In this document: positions 1 through 5,708 of the stretch, piece by piece
Layout: each line of letters begins with the position of its first letter
How positions within the stretch are numbered: position 1 is the stretch's first letter
NCBI GenBank assembly: GCA_040391605.1
Contig: JBEBXK010000089.1
Coordinates: 1-7,668, forward strand
Origin: Vulgatibacter incomptus_A
GTDB lineage: Bacteria; Myxococcota; Myxococcia; Myxococcales; Vulgatibacteraceae
Direction of reading: 5' to 3'
Length of the DNA: 7,668 nt
Made by a program: the position numbers and the translations under genes
The notes under the pieces: model-generated
Database searches by the model: none
The model's input: only the letters and a program-made list of their open reading frames with translations
What the model was told of the DNA's origin: nothing

Positions 1-982
1 CCACGTCGAGGCCGAGCATGCAGGCCTGGAGCGCGCAGATCGGATCGATCTCGGTCACCGAGACCTTCGCGGCCTGGCCCTGCAGCGACTGCACCGAGCC
101 CTTGCCCACGTCGCCGAAGCCGCAGACCAGGGTCCGCTTGCCGGCGATCATCACGTCAGTGGCCCGCATGATCGCGTCCACCAACGAGTGGCGGCAGCCA
201 TAGAGGTTGTCGAACTTGCTCTTGGTCACCGAGTCGTTGACGTTGATCGCCGGGAAGAGGAGCTTGCCGTCCCGCTGCATCTCGTAGAGGCGATGAACAC
301 CCGTGGTGGTCTCCTCCGAGACGCCGCGGATGCCGGTGGCGATCGGCTCCCAGAAGCCCTTGTCCACGGCGAGGAGATCGCCGAGGAGCGAGAAGATCAC
401 CTGCTCCTCCACCACCTTGGTGGAGGCGGGATCGGGGGCCTTGCCCGTGCGGCTCACGTCCAGGCCGCGGTGGACCAGCAGGGTGGCGTCGCCGCCGTCG
501 TCGACGATCAGGGTCGGCCCCTTGCCGTCGGGCCAGCGCAGCGCCTGCAGGGTGCACCACCAATACTCCTCGAGGGTCTCGCCCTTCCAGGCGAAGACCG
601 GCACTCCGGCGGGCTTCTCCGGCGTGCCCTTCGGCCCCACCGCCACCGCCGCCGCCGCGTGATCCTGGGTCGAGAAGATGTTGCAGGAGACCCAGCGCAC
701 GTCGGCGCCGAGCTCCACCAGCGTCTCGATCAGCACGGCCGTCTGCACCGTCATATGGAGCGAGCCCATGATCCGCGCGCCCTGCAGCGGCCGGGCGTCG
801 GAGAACTCCTTGCGGAGGGCCATCAGCCCGGGCATCTCATGCTCGGCGAGCTCGATCTCCTTGCGGCCGAAGCGCACCGTCTCCAACGAGAGATCACGCA
901 CCTTGTAAGGCAGGTCGGAGATCAGCGGGAGCCCGGTGGAGAGGAAGGTGGGCACCTCGGACTTCTGGGCAGATACGGTCAT
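1..982 (-). CDS. ahcY: S-adenosylhomocysteinase (adenosylhomocysteine hydrolase), N-terminal 327 residues, cut by the left window edge
   Basis: This cytosolic NAD-dependent enzyme reversibly splits S-adenosylhomocysteine into adenosine and homocysteine, relieving product inhibition of methyltransferases. The minus-strand frame is open from an ATG at 982-980 to the edge. Visible family landmarks are HMTVQTAVLIETL (His76), NIFSTQDHAAAA (100-112), the DDGGD motif (161-165), SEETTTGVH (222-230), NVNDSVTKSKFDN (247-259, with Lys254 and Asp258 matching the catalytic Lys/Asp of the human enzyme), YGCRHSL (261-267) and the Rossmann motif GFGDVGKG (288-295), then VTEIDPICALQA. The segment around KGETLEEYWWCTLQALRW is the insert typical of plant/bacterial forms, which are usually about 470 residues, so about 140 C-terminal residues should lie outside the window. 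An AAAGGGA-type ribosome site precedes the ATG by about 11 nt. It is divergent from the VOC/sigma unit. Confidence 0.97.
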   Translation of the reverse strand, partial: MTVSAQKSEVPTFLSTGLPLISDLPYKVRDLSLETVRFGRKEIELAEHEMPGLMALRKEFSDARPLQGARIMGSLHMTVQTAVLIETLVELGADVRWVSCNIFSTQDHAAAAVAVGPKGTPEKPAGVPVFAWKGETLEEYWWCTLQALRWPDGKGPTLIVDDGGDATLLVHRGLDVSRTGKAPDPASTKVVEEQVIFSLLGDLLAVDKGFWEPIATGIRGVSEETTTGVHRLYEMQRDGKLLFPAINVNDSVTKSKFDNLYGCRHSLVDAIMRATDVMIAGKRTLVCGFGDVGKGSVQSLQGQAAKVSVTEIDPICALQACMLGLDV

Positions 983-1032
983 GGCGTCGCATCCCTTTCA
1001 AAGGACGAATCGAGGGCCAGGGGATAGCGAAA

Positions 1033-1137
1033 GACGGCCGCTCTCGCAACCGCGAAGCCGTCCCATGCAGATGGGCGGAACCGGCGCCGTGCCCGGCTGC
1101 TGACGAATCCAGGGGGAAGCGAACCGTTCGGGCGCCG
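1033..1137 (-). other. Inverted-repeat cluster in the presumed ahcY 5' leader
   Basis: The 281-bp gap between the divergent ahcY and VOC genes contains no plausible gene. It holds two inverted repeats. The first is GACGGC (1033-1038) with GCCGTC (1057-1062), which encloses an inner stem TCGC/GCGA (1044-1047 and 1052-1055) closing a 4-nt loop. The second is CGGCGCC (1082-1088) with GGCGCCG (1131-1137). On the minus strand both lie 50-155 nt before the ahcY start and could fold in a leader RNA. No convincing -35/-10 pair was recognised for either gene. GC-rich DNA throws up such pairs by chance, so a regulatory role is inference. Confidence 0.3.
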
Positions 1138-1263
1138 TCCCAGAGCTCCCCAGAACGCTTGGACCTTCGCTATCGACCGAGTCGAAGGGCCCGTGTCCGG
1201 CACCGATGAGTTTTCGCGGCCCGCCGCGTCCAACGTGCATCCCTCTCCTCAAGGAGCACGTCC

Positions 1264-1668
1264 ATGTCCCGTAAGGTCTTCATCAACCTCCCCGTCCGCG
1301 ATCTGAAGCGCTCGAAGGAGTTCTTCACCAGGCTCGGCTTCGAGTTCAACCCGCAGTTCACCGACGAGACCGCCGCCTGCATGGTGATCAGCGAGGAGGC
1401 CTACACCATGCTCCTCACCGAGAAGCGCTTCGCCGACTTCACCCGGAAGAAGATCGCCGACACCTCGACCCATACGGAGGCGCTCATCGCCGTCTCCGCC
1501 GACAGCCGGGCCGAGGTGGAGTCCCTCTTCGAGAAGGCGATCGCCGCCGGCGGCTCGGAGGCCATGGAGCCAGTCGACTACGGCTTCATGTACTGCCGTA
1601 CGTTCTACGATCTGGACGGCCACCATTGGGAGGTGATGTGGATGGATCCGGCGGCGGTAGAAAAGTAG
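1264..1668 (+). CDS. VOC-superfamily (glyoxalase/bleomycin-resistance fold) protein, COG3607-like
   Basis: A 134-residue protein of the vicinal-oxygen-chelate fold, starting MSRKVFINLPVRDLKRSKEF. It shows the conserved order of the COG3607 lactoylglutathione-lyase-like group: NLPVRDLKRSKEFFTRLGF (8-26), FNPQFTDETAACM (28-40), a central HTEALIAVSADSR (70-82), GFMYCRTFYDLDGHHWEVMWMDP (107-129), with Glu72 and Glu123 as candidate metal ligands. Length is normal for a single-domain member made of two beta-alpha-beta-beta-beta modules. An AAGGAG site at 1251-1256 lies 7 nt before the ATG, which fixes the start. Substrate is unknown: the group name reflects fold, not proven glyoxalase activity. The sigma factor gene follows after 34 nt on the same strand, so the two are probably co-transcribed and this protein may belong to the sigma factor's response. 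Confidence 0.9.
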   Translation: MSRKVFINLPVRDLKRSKEFFTRLGFEFNPQFTDETAACMVISEEAYTMLLTEKRFADFTRKKIADTSTHTEALIAVSADSRAEVESLFEKAIAAGGSEAMEPVDYGFMYCRTFYDLDGHHWEVMWMDPAAVEK

Positions 1669-1702
1669 GCTGCTTGCCGGCCCCCCACCTTGGAGCGCGA
1701 CC

Positions 1703-2677
1703 ATGCCAGCTTCCCCTCCGATGCCGAAGGAAGGCGATTCGATCGATCTGGAGGCGCATCGTGCGGCGCTGACCGGACATTGCTACCGGATGCTCGGCTC
1801 CGTGTCCGAGGCGGACGACGCGGTGCAGGAGACCATGGTGCGGGCGTGGCGGAACCTCGATCGATTCGAGGGCCGCTCCAGCGTGCGCACCTGGCTCTTC
1901 CGCATCGCCACCCGGGTCTGCCTCGATCTCCTCGGTGAGCGGGAGCGGCGGGCCCAGCCCATGGATCTGGGCCCCGTCGGCACCACCGAAGCGCCGCTGA
2001 TCGAGCTGCCCAGCTCGCGGTGGATCGAGCCGATCCCGGATGGGCGCGCGCTCCCCGCCGACGCCTCGCCGGAGGAGCTCACAGAGCTCAAGGAGAACAT
2101 CCGCCTCGCCTTCATCGCCGCCCTCCAGCACCTGACCCCCAGGCAGCGGGCGGTGCTGCTCTGGACCGAGGTGATCGGCGGGACCGCCGCCGAGATCGCC
2201 GAGATCCTCGCCACCTCCGTCGCCTCGGTGAACAGCGCCCTCCAGCGGGCCCGGGCCACCCTCTCCACCAAGGACGTCAGCCGTGCGAAGGGCCCCCTCA
2301 CCGAGGCCCAAGTCGAGTTGGTGAACCGCTACGTCCGGGCCTTCGAGAGCTACGACATGAAGGCGCTCACCTCGCTCCTCCGCGACGACGCCACCATGTG
2401 CATGCCCCCCTACACCCTCTGGCTCCGGGGCCATCAGCCCATCCGCGAATGGATGCTCGGCCGCGGCGCGGCCTGCGAAGGCTCCCGCCTCGTCCCCACC
2501 GCCGCCAGCGGCGCCCCGGCCTTCGGCCAATACAAGCCCGATCCCGCAGGTGGCCCCCACAAGCCATGGGCGCTGGTGGTCCTGGATCTCGACCACGACT
2601 CCATCGCCGGGATGACCTACTTCCTCGACACCGCCACCCTCTTCCCCCTCTTCGGCCTCCCGTCCGAGCTGGCGTAG
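1703..2677 (+). CDS. ECF RNA polymerase sigma factor, SigG/SigX5-like, with C-terminal SnoaL-like domain
   Basis: A 324-residue extracytoplasmic-function sigma factor. Region 2 covers about residues 20-80 (GHCYRMLGSVSEADDAVQET, then WLFRIATRVCLDLL). Region 4 covers about 130-187 (LTPRQRAVLLWTEV, then the helix-turn-helix SVASVNSALQRARATL). The linker motif PMDLGP and the WIEPIPDGRALPAD segment (107-120) are typical of the group containing M. tuberculosis SigG. Residues about 200-320 form a SnoaL/NTF2-like domain; in related ECF families such C-terminal domains stand in for a separate anti-sigma factor and modulate activity. No anti-sigma gene follows here, which fits. GGAG at 1692-1695, 7 nt upstream, supports the ATG at 1703. 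The partner gene upstream is the VOC protein. The signal and target promoters cannot be read from sequence. Confidence 0.93.
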   Translation: MPASPPMPKEGDSIDLEAHRAALTGHCYRMLGSVSEADDAVQETMVRAWRNLDRFEGRSSVRTWLFRIATRVCLDLLGERERRAQPMDLGPVGTTEAPLIELPSSRWIEPIPDGRALPADASPEELTELKENIRLAFIAALQHLTPRQRAVLLWTEVIGGTAAEIAEILATSVASVNSALQRARATLSTKDVSRAKGPLTEAQVELVNRYVRAFESYDMKALTSLLRDDATMCMPPYTLWLRGHQPIREWMLGRGAACEGSRLVPTAASGAPAFGQYKPDPAGGPHKPWALVVLDLDHDSIAGMTYFLDTATLFPLFGLPSELA

Positions 2678-2713
2678 CGCTCGAGGGACGAAGAGCGAAC
2701 GACGAAGGCGCCG

Positions 2714-3017
2714 GCCGGAGGGTCGTCCGATCCCTCGCCGACCGGGCCAGCCAAGCCCAGCGAGTATGCCCGCGGATGCCGCGGGCGATGGTGTGGCGAC
2801 GCACCGCGGCCATCAGCTCGGGGAGCGGCCCGCGCTTCTCCACCGGCATTCATCTCCATCCGCTTTTCGGGGATGGCGCCGAGAAGATCTGGGGCGCCGC
2901 GATCACGGCACGGTGGTTGAAGAAGGGCTCGTTTCCGCCGCAAAGACCACGATCCTTCGTATGCTCGCCGGGCTGGCCTCGACCACACGAAGGATCGGAG
3001 CGCCCCACGATCTACCC
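2714..3017 (-). pseudogene. Decayed fragment of an rlmN-type radical-SAM methyltransferase gene
   Basis: The plus-strand sequence at 2781-2849 matches the intact gene at 4041-4109 in 62 of 69 positions without gaps, including a 23-nt identical run. A second block, 2868-2924, matches 4252-4308 at about 84%. Weaker resemblance reaches about 2714 and 3017, perhaps to about 3065. Read on the minus strand it still spells EPFFNHRAVIAA and then MPVEKRGPLPELMAAVRRHT, counterparts of residues 175-187 and 242-261 of the intact protein. The blocks are in different frames. Between them about 121 bp present in the intact gene (4138-4258, residues about 192-232) is missing, with GGCG at both deletion ends. 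A 1-nt insertion sits near the MPVEKR start and a 1-nt deletion before EPFFN. The SAM-cluster cysteines and both termini are gone. It is not expected to make protein. Confidence 0.88.
2951..2996. repeat. Perfect 10-bp inverted repeat within the rlmN relic
   Basis: GATCCTTCGT at 2951-2960 is the exact inverse of ACGAAGGATC at 2987-2996, with a 26-bp spacer. The corresponding part of the intact rlmN-type gene (about 4333-4380) has no such pair. It could be chance mutation, a small insertion or a hairpin. No T-run follows on either strand, so a terminator role is not supported. Confidence 0.5.
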
Positions 3018-3084
3018 ACGCCCTGACGAAACGGGTTCCCGCGACCGGCCCAGCCAGGTCCTTGCGGAGTCGGACAAGGGACGT

Positions 3085-3504
3085 TCACCTTCCGAGCCGG
3101 GTTCCGATAGAACTGAAATCTTGAAGATCATACCGATAGATCTCGAATATCTTGGACCAATCGCGCCCATCTTCCGGGGTGAAGGCGATGTAGCCCAGTA
3201 GAAAGGTCTACGATTCGCGAGAAAAGAACGTTTCGGTTCCAGTCCTGGACGACTGCGTCATGCGTGAGATTCAAGTACGCCCGCGCCTCACCATCGACGA
3301 TAGCCGTGGACAACATCGCATCTCCGCAGACCGGAATCCCATCATACTCTCCGATATCCTGAACGACGTTCGCCCGCGCACACCCGCCGCCGCATGCAGG
3401 ATGCCCCATGGAACTTCCGATCCGGCAATCCGGACGGTTCGATACTCCCCCAAAGCGTCCCGCGTCAGCAACACCGGGTCATGATAACCCGAGACGACCG
3501 TCAT
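3085..3504 (-). pseudogene. Possible frame-broken hypothetical gene (relic) in a lower-GC stretch
   Basis: Three consecutive minus-strand pieces in different frames read like parts of one protein. Piece 1 starts at an ATG (3504) with MTVVSGYHDPVLLTRDALGE and runs to about VPWGILHAA. Piece 2 is CGGGCARANVVQDIGEYDGI, then GDAMLSTAIVDGEARAYLNL, to about QDWNR. Piece 3 is TETFFSRES, a TAG at 3210-3208, then TFLLGYIAFTPEDG and SKIFEIYRYDLQDF, ending TGA at 3087-3085. The first frame switch falls in a GCGGCGGCGG run. Third-position GC of the chosen frames is about 60-70%, above the local second-position value in the first piece. A 93-residue open frame (3409-3128) includes piece 2 but continues past the second switch into poorer composition. 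I do not recognise a family. Chance open frames in moderate-GC DNA are the alternative. Confidence 0.38.
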
Positions 3505-3700
3505 CTGCCGTCCACGCCTCGCCTCTGAGCAAAGCACCACCTCCAGACCCCTCTGCCGGACCCCCGATTGGCACCCACAAACATGTCACGAGCGCCCACA
3601 ACCCTTAGCCGGACTACACCGCGCCATGAGCAGAGAGTCTCCGAGATGATGCCGATCAACACTAGTGGAAGCAGCGGACTATACTTCCAATTCCCTTACC

Positions 3701-3716
3701 TCCGCCGGAAGGCGGA
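3701..3716 (-). other. Hairpin TCCGCC-GGAA-GGCGGA downstream of the rlmN-type gene
   Basis: A perfect 6-bp stem with a 4-nt loop, 51 nt beyond the stop of the rlmN-type gene. It lacks a following T-run on either strand, so it is at best a transcript-end stabiliser or a factor-dependent stop. Nothing else could be supported between the relic at 3085-3504 and this point. Confidence 0.25.
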
Positions 3717-3737
3717 ACTCGGGGCGGCGTAGGCGCC

Positions 3738-3752
3738 AGGGCTCCCAGCCCT
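3738..3752 (-). terminator. Candidate transcript-end hairpin of the aag-sigma-anti-sigma-rlmN unit
   Basis: AGGGCT (3738-3743) and AGCCCT (3747-3752) form a perfect 6-bp stem with a 3-nt loop. It begins 15 nt after the rlmN-type stop codon, where the end of the operon is expected. There is no U-tract after it in the minus direction, so intrinsic termination is weakly supported. Confidence 0.3.
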
Positions 3753-3767
3753 CTTCCTGTTCGCAGA

Positions 3768-4832
3768 TCAGCCGACGCCGGCCAGCATGCCGCAGGCGCC
3801 TTCGATGGACTTGCCGCCGGAGTAGCGGCGCACGACGGGGGCGCCGAGGATCTGGAGGTGATCGCGGAAGCGCTCGAGCTCGTCGGGGAGCGGTGGGAGA
3901 TAGCGGCCGGTGGCGTCGTTCACGTCGATGAGGTCGATCTTGATCGGGGTGTCGCCTACCAGCTCCCGGAGGGCGACGGCGTCTTCGTAGCCGGTGTTGA
4001 AGCCGCGGATCACGACGTAGGCGAGCATGGCGCGGGTGCGGCGGGCGAGGGTGTGGCGTCGGACCGCGGCCATCAGCTCGGGGAGGGGCCAGCGCTTCTC
4101 GACGGGCATCACCTCGACGCGCTTCGCGGGGATGGCGGAGGTGAGGCTGAACGCCAGGCGGTAGGGATGGCCCTCGTTGGTGTAGCGCTCGATCATGGGG
4201 AGCCAGCCCGCGGTGGAGATCGTGATGGAGCTGCCCGCGATGGCGCCCCCCGCCGGCGCCGAGAGGATCTGAGCCGCGGCGATCACGGAGCGATAGTTGA
4301 GGAAGGGCTCGCCCATCCCCATGAAGACCACGCCGCGCACCGGCCGGTCGGCCTCTTCACGGATGGTGAAGACCTGCTCTACGATCTCCCAAGGCAGGAG
4401 GTTGCGCTGGAAGCCCATCCTCCCGGTGGCGCAGAAGTCGCAGGCCAGGGCGCAGCCCACCTGGGAGCTGACGCAGACGACGTAGTGGGTGTCGAAGATC
4501 GGGATCCGGACGGCCTCCACCCGCTGCCCGTCGCCCAGGGCGAAGAGGTATTTCTGGAAGCCGTCGGCGGGATCCTCCCTGCGGACGAGGACCTTGAGGC
4601 GGGGCGCGACGCAGCGGGCCTGCACGGCGTCGACCACGGCGCGACGCACCTGGGGAAGACCGCGGAGCTCGTCGATGGAGGCGCGGCGCTTCAGCACCGC
4701 GGACCAGAGCCTGCGCGCCTCGGAGGGATTGGCTCCCAGCTTCCCCAACGACTCCAGCGCCCCGGCCTCGGTGAGGTTCTGGAGGATCAGGGGCGAGTCG
4801 GAGGCCAGGGCGAGCCGTCGCTGGTCGTGCAA
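3768..4832 (-). CDS. RlmN/Cfr-family radical-SAM RNA methyltransferase
   Basis: A 354-residue radical-SAM enzyme of the family that methylates C2 (RlmN) or C8 (Cfr) of adenosine in 23S rRNA or tRNA. Residues 1-about 85 are the N-terminal accessory region. VVCVSSQVGCALACDFCATG (118-137) carries the CX3CX2C cluster motif at Cys127, Cys131 and Cys134. GMGEPFLNY (172-180), STAG (206-209) and the C-terminal GACGML follow; Cys347 there aligns with the methyl-carrying cysteine of the family. Length is slightly below E. coli RlmN (384). IDLIDVNDATGRYLPP (299-314) departs from the usual LIPxNP-type stretch, so the exact substrate is uncertain and no symbol is assigned. The start is TTG at 4832-4830, 7 nt after the anti-sigma stop; no other plausible start or strong ribosome site is visible, suggesting translational coupling. 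Confidence 0.9.
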   Translation of the reverse strand: MHDQRRLALASDSPLILQNLTEAGALESLGKLGANPSEARRLWSAVLKRRASIDELRGLPQVRRAVVDAVQARCVAPRLKVLVRREDPADGFQKYLFALGDGQRVEAVRIPIFDTHYVVCVSSQVGCALACDFCATGRMGFQRNLLPWEIVEQVFTIREEADRPVRGVVFMGMGEPFLNYRSVIAAAQILSAPAGGAIAGSSITISTAGWLPMIERYTNEGHPYRLAFSLTSAIPAKRVEVMPVEKRWPLPELMAAVRRHTLARRTRAMLAYVVIRGFNTGYEDAVALRELVGDTPIKIDLIDVNDATGRYLPPLPDELERFRDHLQILGAPVVRRYSGGKSIEGACGMLAGVG

Positions 4833-4839
4833 GGCGGCG

Positions 4840-5085
4840 CTACTTGCAGCTCTTGTTGAGGAACTCGCCCAGCTTCGTGGCCAGGGCGTCGGGCATCTCG
4901 GTCTGGAGCGCCTTGCGGCAGAGCTCCGACGAGGCCCGGTACTGATCGAGGAAATCGAGGCAGGGCGGGCAGGCCATGAAGTGCTCGTCCAGGGCCTTCT
5001 CGCGCGAGTCGGGCAGGGCTCCCTCGAGGTAGTCGACCAGCAGGTCGACGCATTCTTTACAGTTGGTGCTCTCCATGGATTTCAC
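4840..5085 (-). CDS. Small soluble zinc-finger anti-sigma factor (ZAS / zf-HC2 type)
   Basis: An 81-residue protein likely to bind and inhibit the ECF sigma factor encoded just upstream. The core HFMACPPC (His35, Cys39, Cys42) with upstream Cys9 and Cys12 (NCKEC) matches the zinc-binding anti-sigma fold; additional cysteines are Cys56 and Cys80. No membrane segment follows the finger, so it should be cytoplasmic, like redox-responsive anti-sigma factors of the RsrA type; redox sensing here is inference. The start is GTG at 5085, which overlaps the sigma stop as GTGA and has GGGAGG about 5 nt upstream; an in-frame ATG at 5076 is the alternative. The stop TAG at 4842-4840 is 7 nt before the methyltransferase start. 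Confidence 0.88.
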   Translation of the reverse strand: MKSMESTNCKECVDLLVDYLEGALPDSREKALDEHFMACPPCLDFLDQYRASSELCRKALQTEMPDALATKLGEFLNKSCK

Positions 5086-5708
5086 GCTTCCCTCCCCTCG
5101 AAATACTGGGCGAGGTCCTGGCGCAGCGCGAGTCTGGCCCGGTGCAGCCGGCTCTTGATCGCGGGGACCGTGGTCTCCAGCGCCGACGCCATCTCATCAT
5201 AGGACAGACCGTCGAAGTCGCGCAGCATGAAGACGGCGCGATGGACCTCAGGGAGGTTCTCCACTGCGGCGATCAGCTTCTCGCGCAGCTCGCCGTCCAA
5301 CGCGAGATCATCGGCGCGGCGCCCCCACATGCCGGTGGGGAAGATCTCCCAATGGCCGTTGGCGTTGAAGCTCTCTCCCGTCTCGTCCATCGGCTCCTCG
5401 AAGCGATCCGCCACCTTGCGACGGCGAATGTGCATCAAGGCGAAGTTCGCGGCGATCCGATGGATCCACGAGCCGAATTGGGCGTCGCGACGAAACTCGG
5501 GCAGCTTGCGGAAGGCGGCGAGGAAGGTCTCCTGGACGATGTCCAAGGCCTCCTCCTCGCTCTTGAGCATCCGGAGCGCCAAGGAGTAGATCCGGTTGCG
5601 GTGTCGCTTGACGAGCTCGTCAAAAGCGCCACGGTCCTTCTGATCCTGGAAACGGGCGACGAGGACATCGTCCGTGATCTCGGAGTTCTGGGCAGTGAGC
5701 GTGCTCAT
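5082..5708 (-). CDS. ECF-family RNA polymerase sigma factor (RpoE-like)
   Basis: A 208-residue group IV sigma factor starting MSTLTAQNSEITDDVLVARF. Region 2 spans about 28-98, with AFDELVKRHRNRIYSLALRM, EALDIVQETFLAAFRKLPEF and SWIHRIAANFALMHIRRRK; region 4 spans about 140-195, with LPEVHRAVFMLRDFDGLSYD and the recognition helix VPAIKSRLHRARLALR. The linker (about 100-135) is longer than in minimal ECFs and holds GHWEIFPTGMW. The frame stays open far upstream to 6233, but that part is antisense-like overlap with aag. The ATG at 5708 is chosen because it begins the family homology and overlaps the aag stop as ATGA. The GGAAAGGA upstream is about 15 nt away, further than usual, so coupling to aag translation is likely. 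Its gene overlaps the anti-sigma gene by 4 nt, the classic arrangement for a sigma/anti-sigma pair. Confidence 0.95.
   Translation of the reverse strand: MSTLTAQNSEITDDVLVARFQDQKDRGAFDELVKRHRNRIYSLALRMLKSEEEALDIVQETFLAAFRKLPEFRRDAQFGSWIHRIAANFALMHIRRRKVADRFEEPMDETGESFNANGHWEIFPTGMWGRRADDLALDGELREKLIAAVENLPEVHRAVFMLRDFDGLSYDEMASALETTVPAIKSRLHRARLALRQDLAQYFEGREA

Noticed and set aside
188..1027. Plus-strand open frame of 279 codons
   Set aside because: Antisense to ahcY, whose conserved motifs on the minus strand are unmistakable.
983..1263. SAH riboswitch upstream of ahcY
   Set aside because: Conserved core elements such as the AGGCUCGG strand and the GCGCU-type pairing were not found by eye.
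1586..2596. Minus-strand open frame of 336 codons
   Set aside because: Antisense to the SigG-like sigma gene; Gly/His/Pro-rich composition typical of GC-rich shadows.
2020..3201. 393-codon plus-strand frame crossing the sigma gene end and the relics
   Set aside because: Overlaps the real sigma gene out of frame and shows Arg/Pro-rich shadow composition.
3128..3409. 93-codon minus-strand frame as an intact gene
   Set aside because: Better explained as the middle part of a frame-broken relic; no ribosome site and the C-terminal part loses coding-like third-position GC.
3858..4859. Long plus-strand open frame of 333 codons
   Set aside because: It is the antisense shadow of the rlmN-type gene and has low-complexity Gly/Asp/Glu/Val-rich composition, with no family features.
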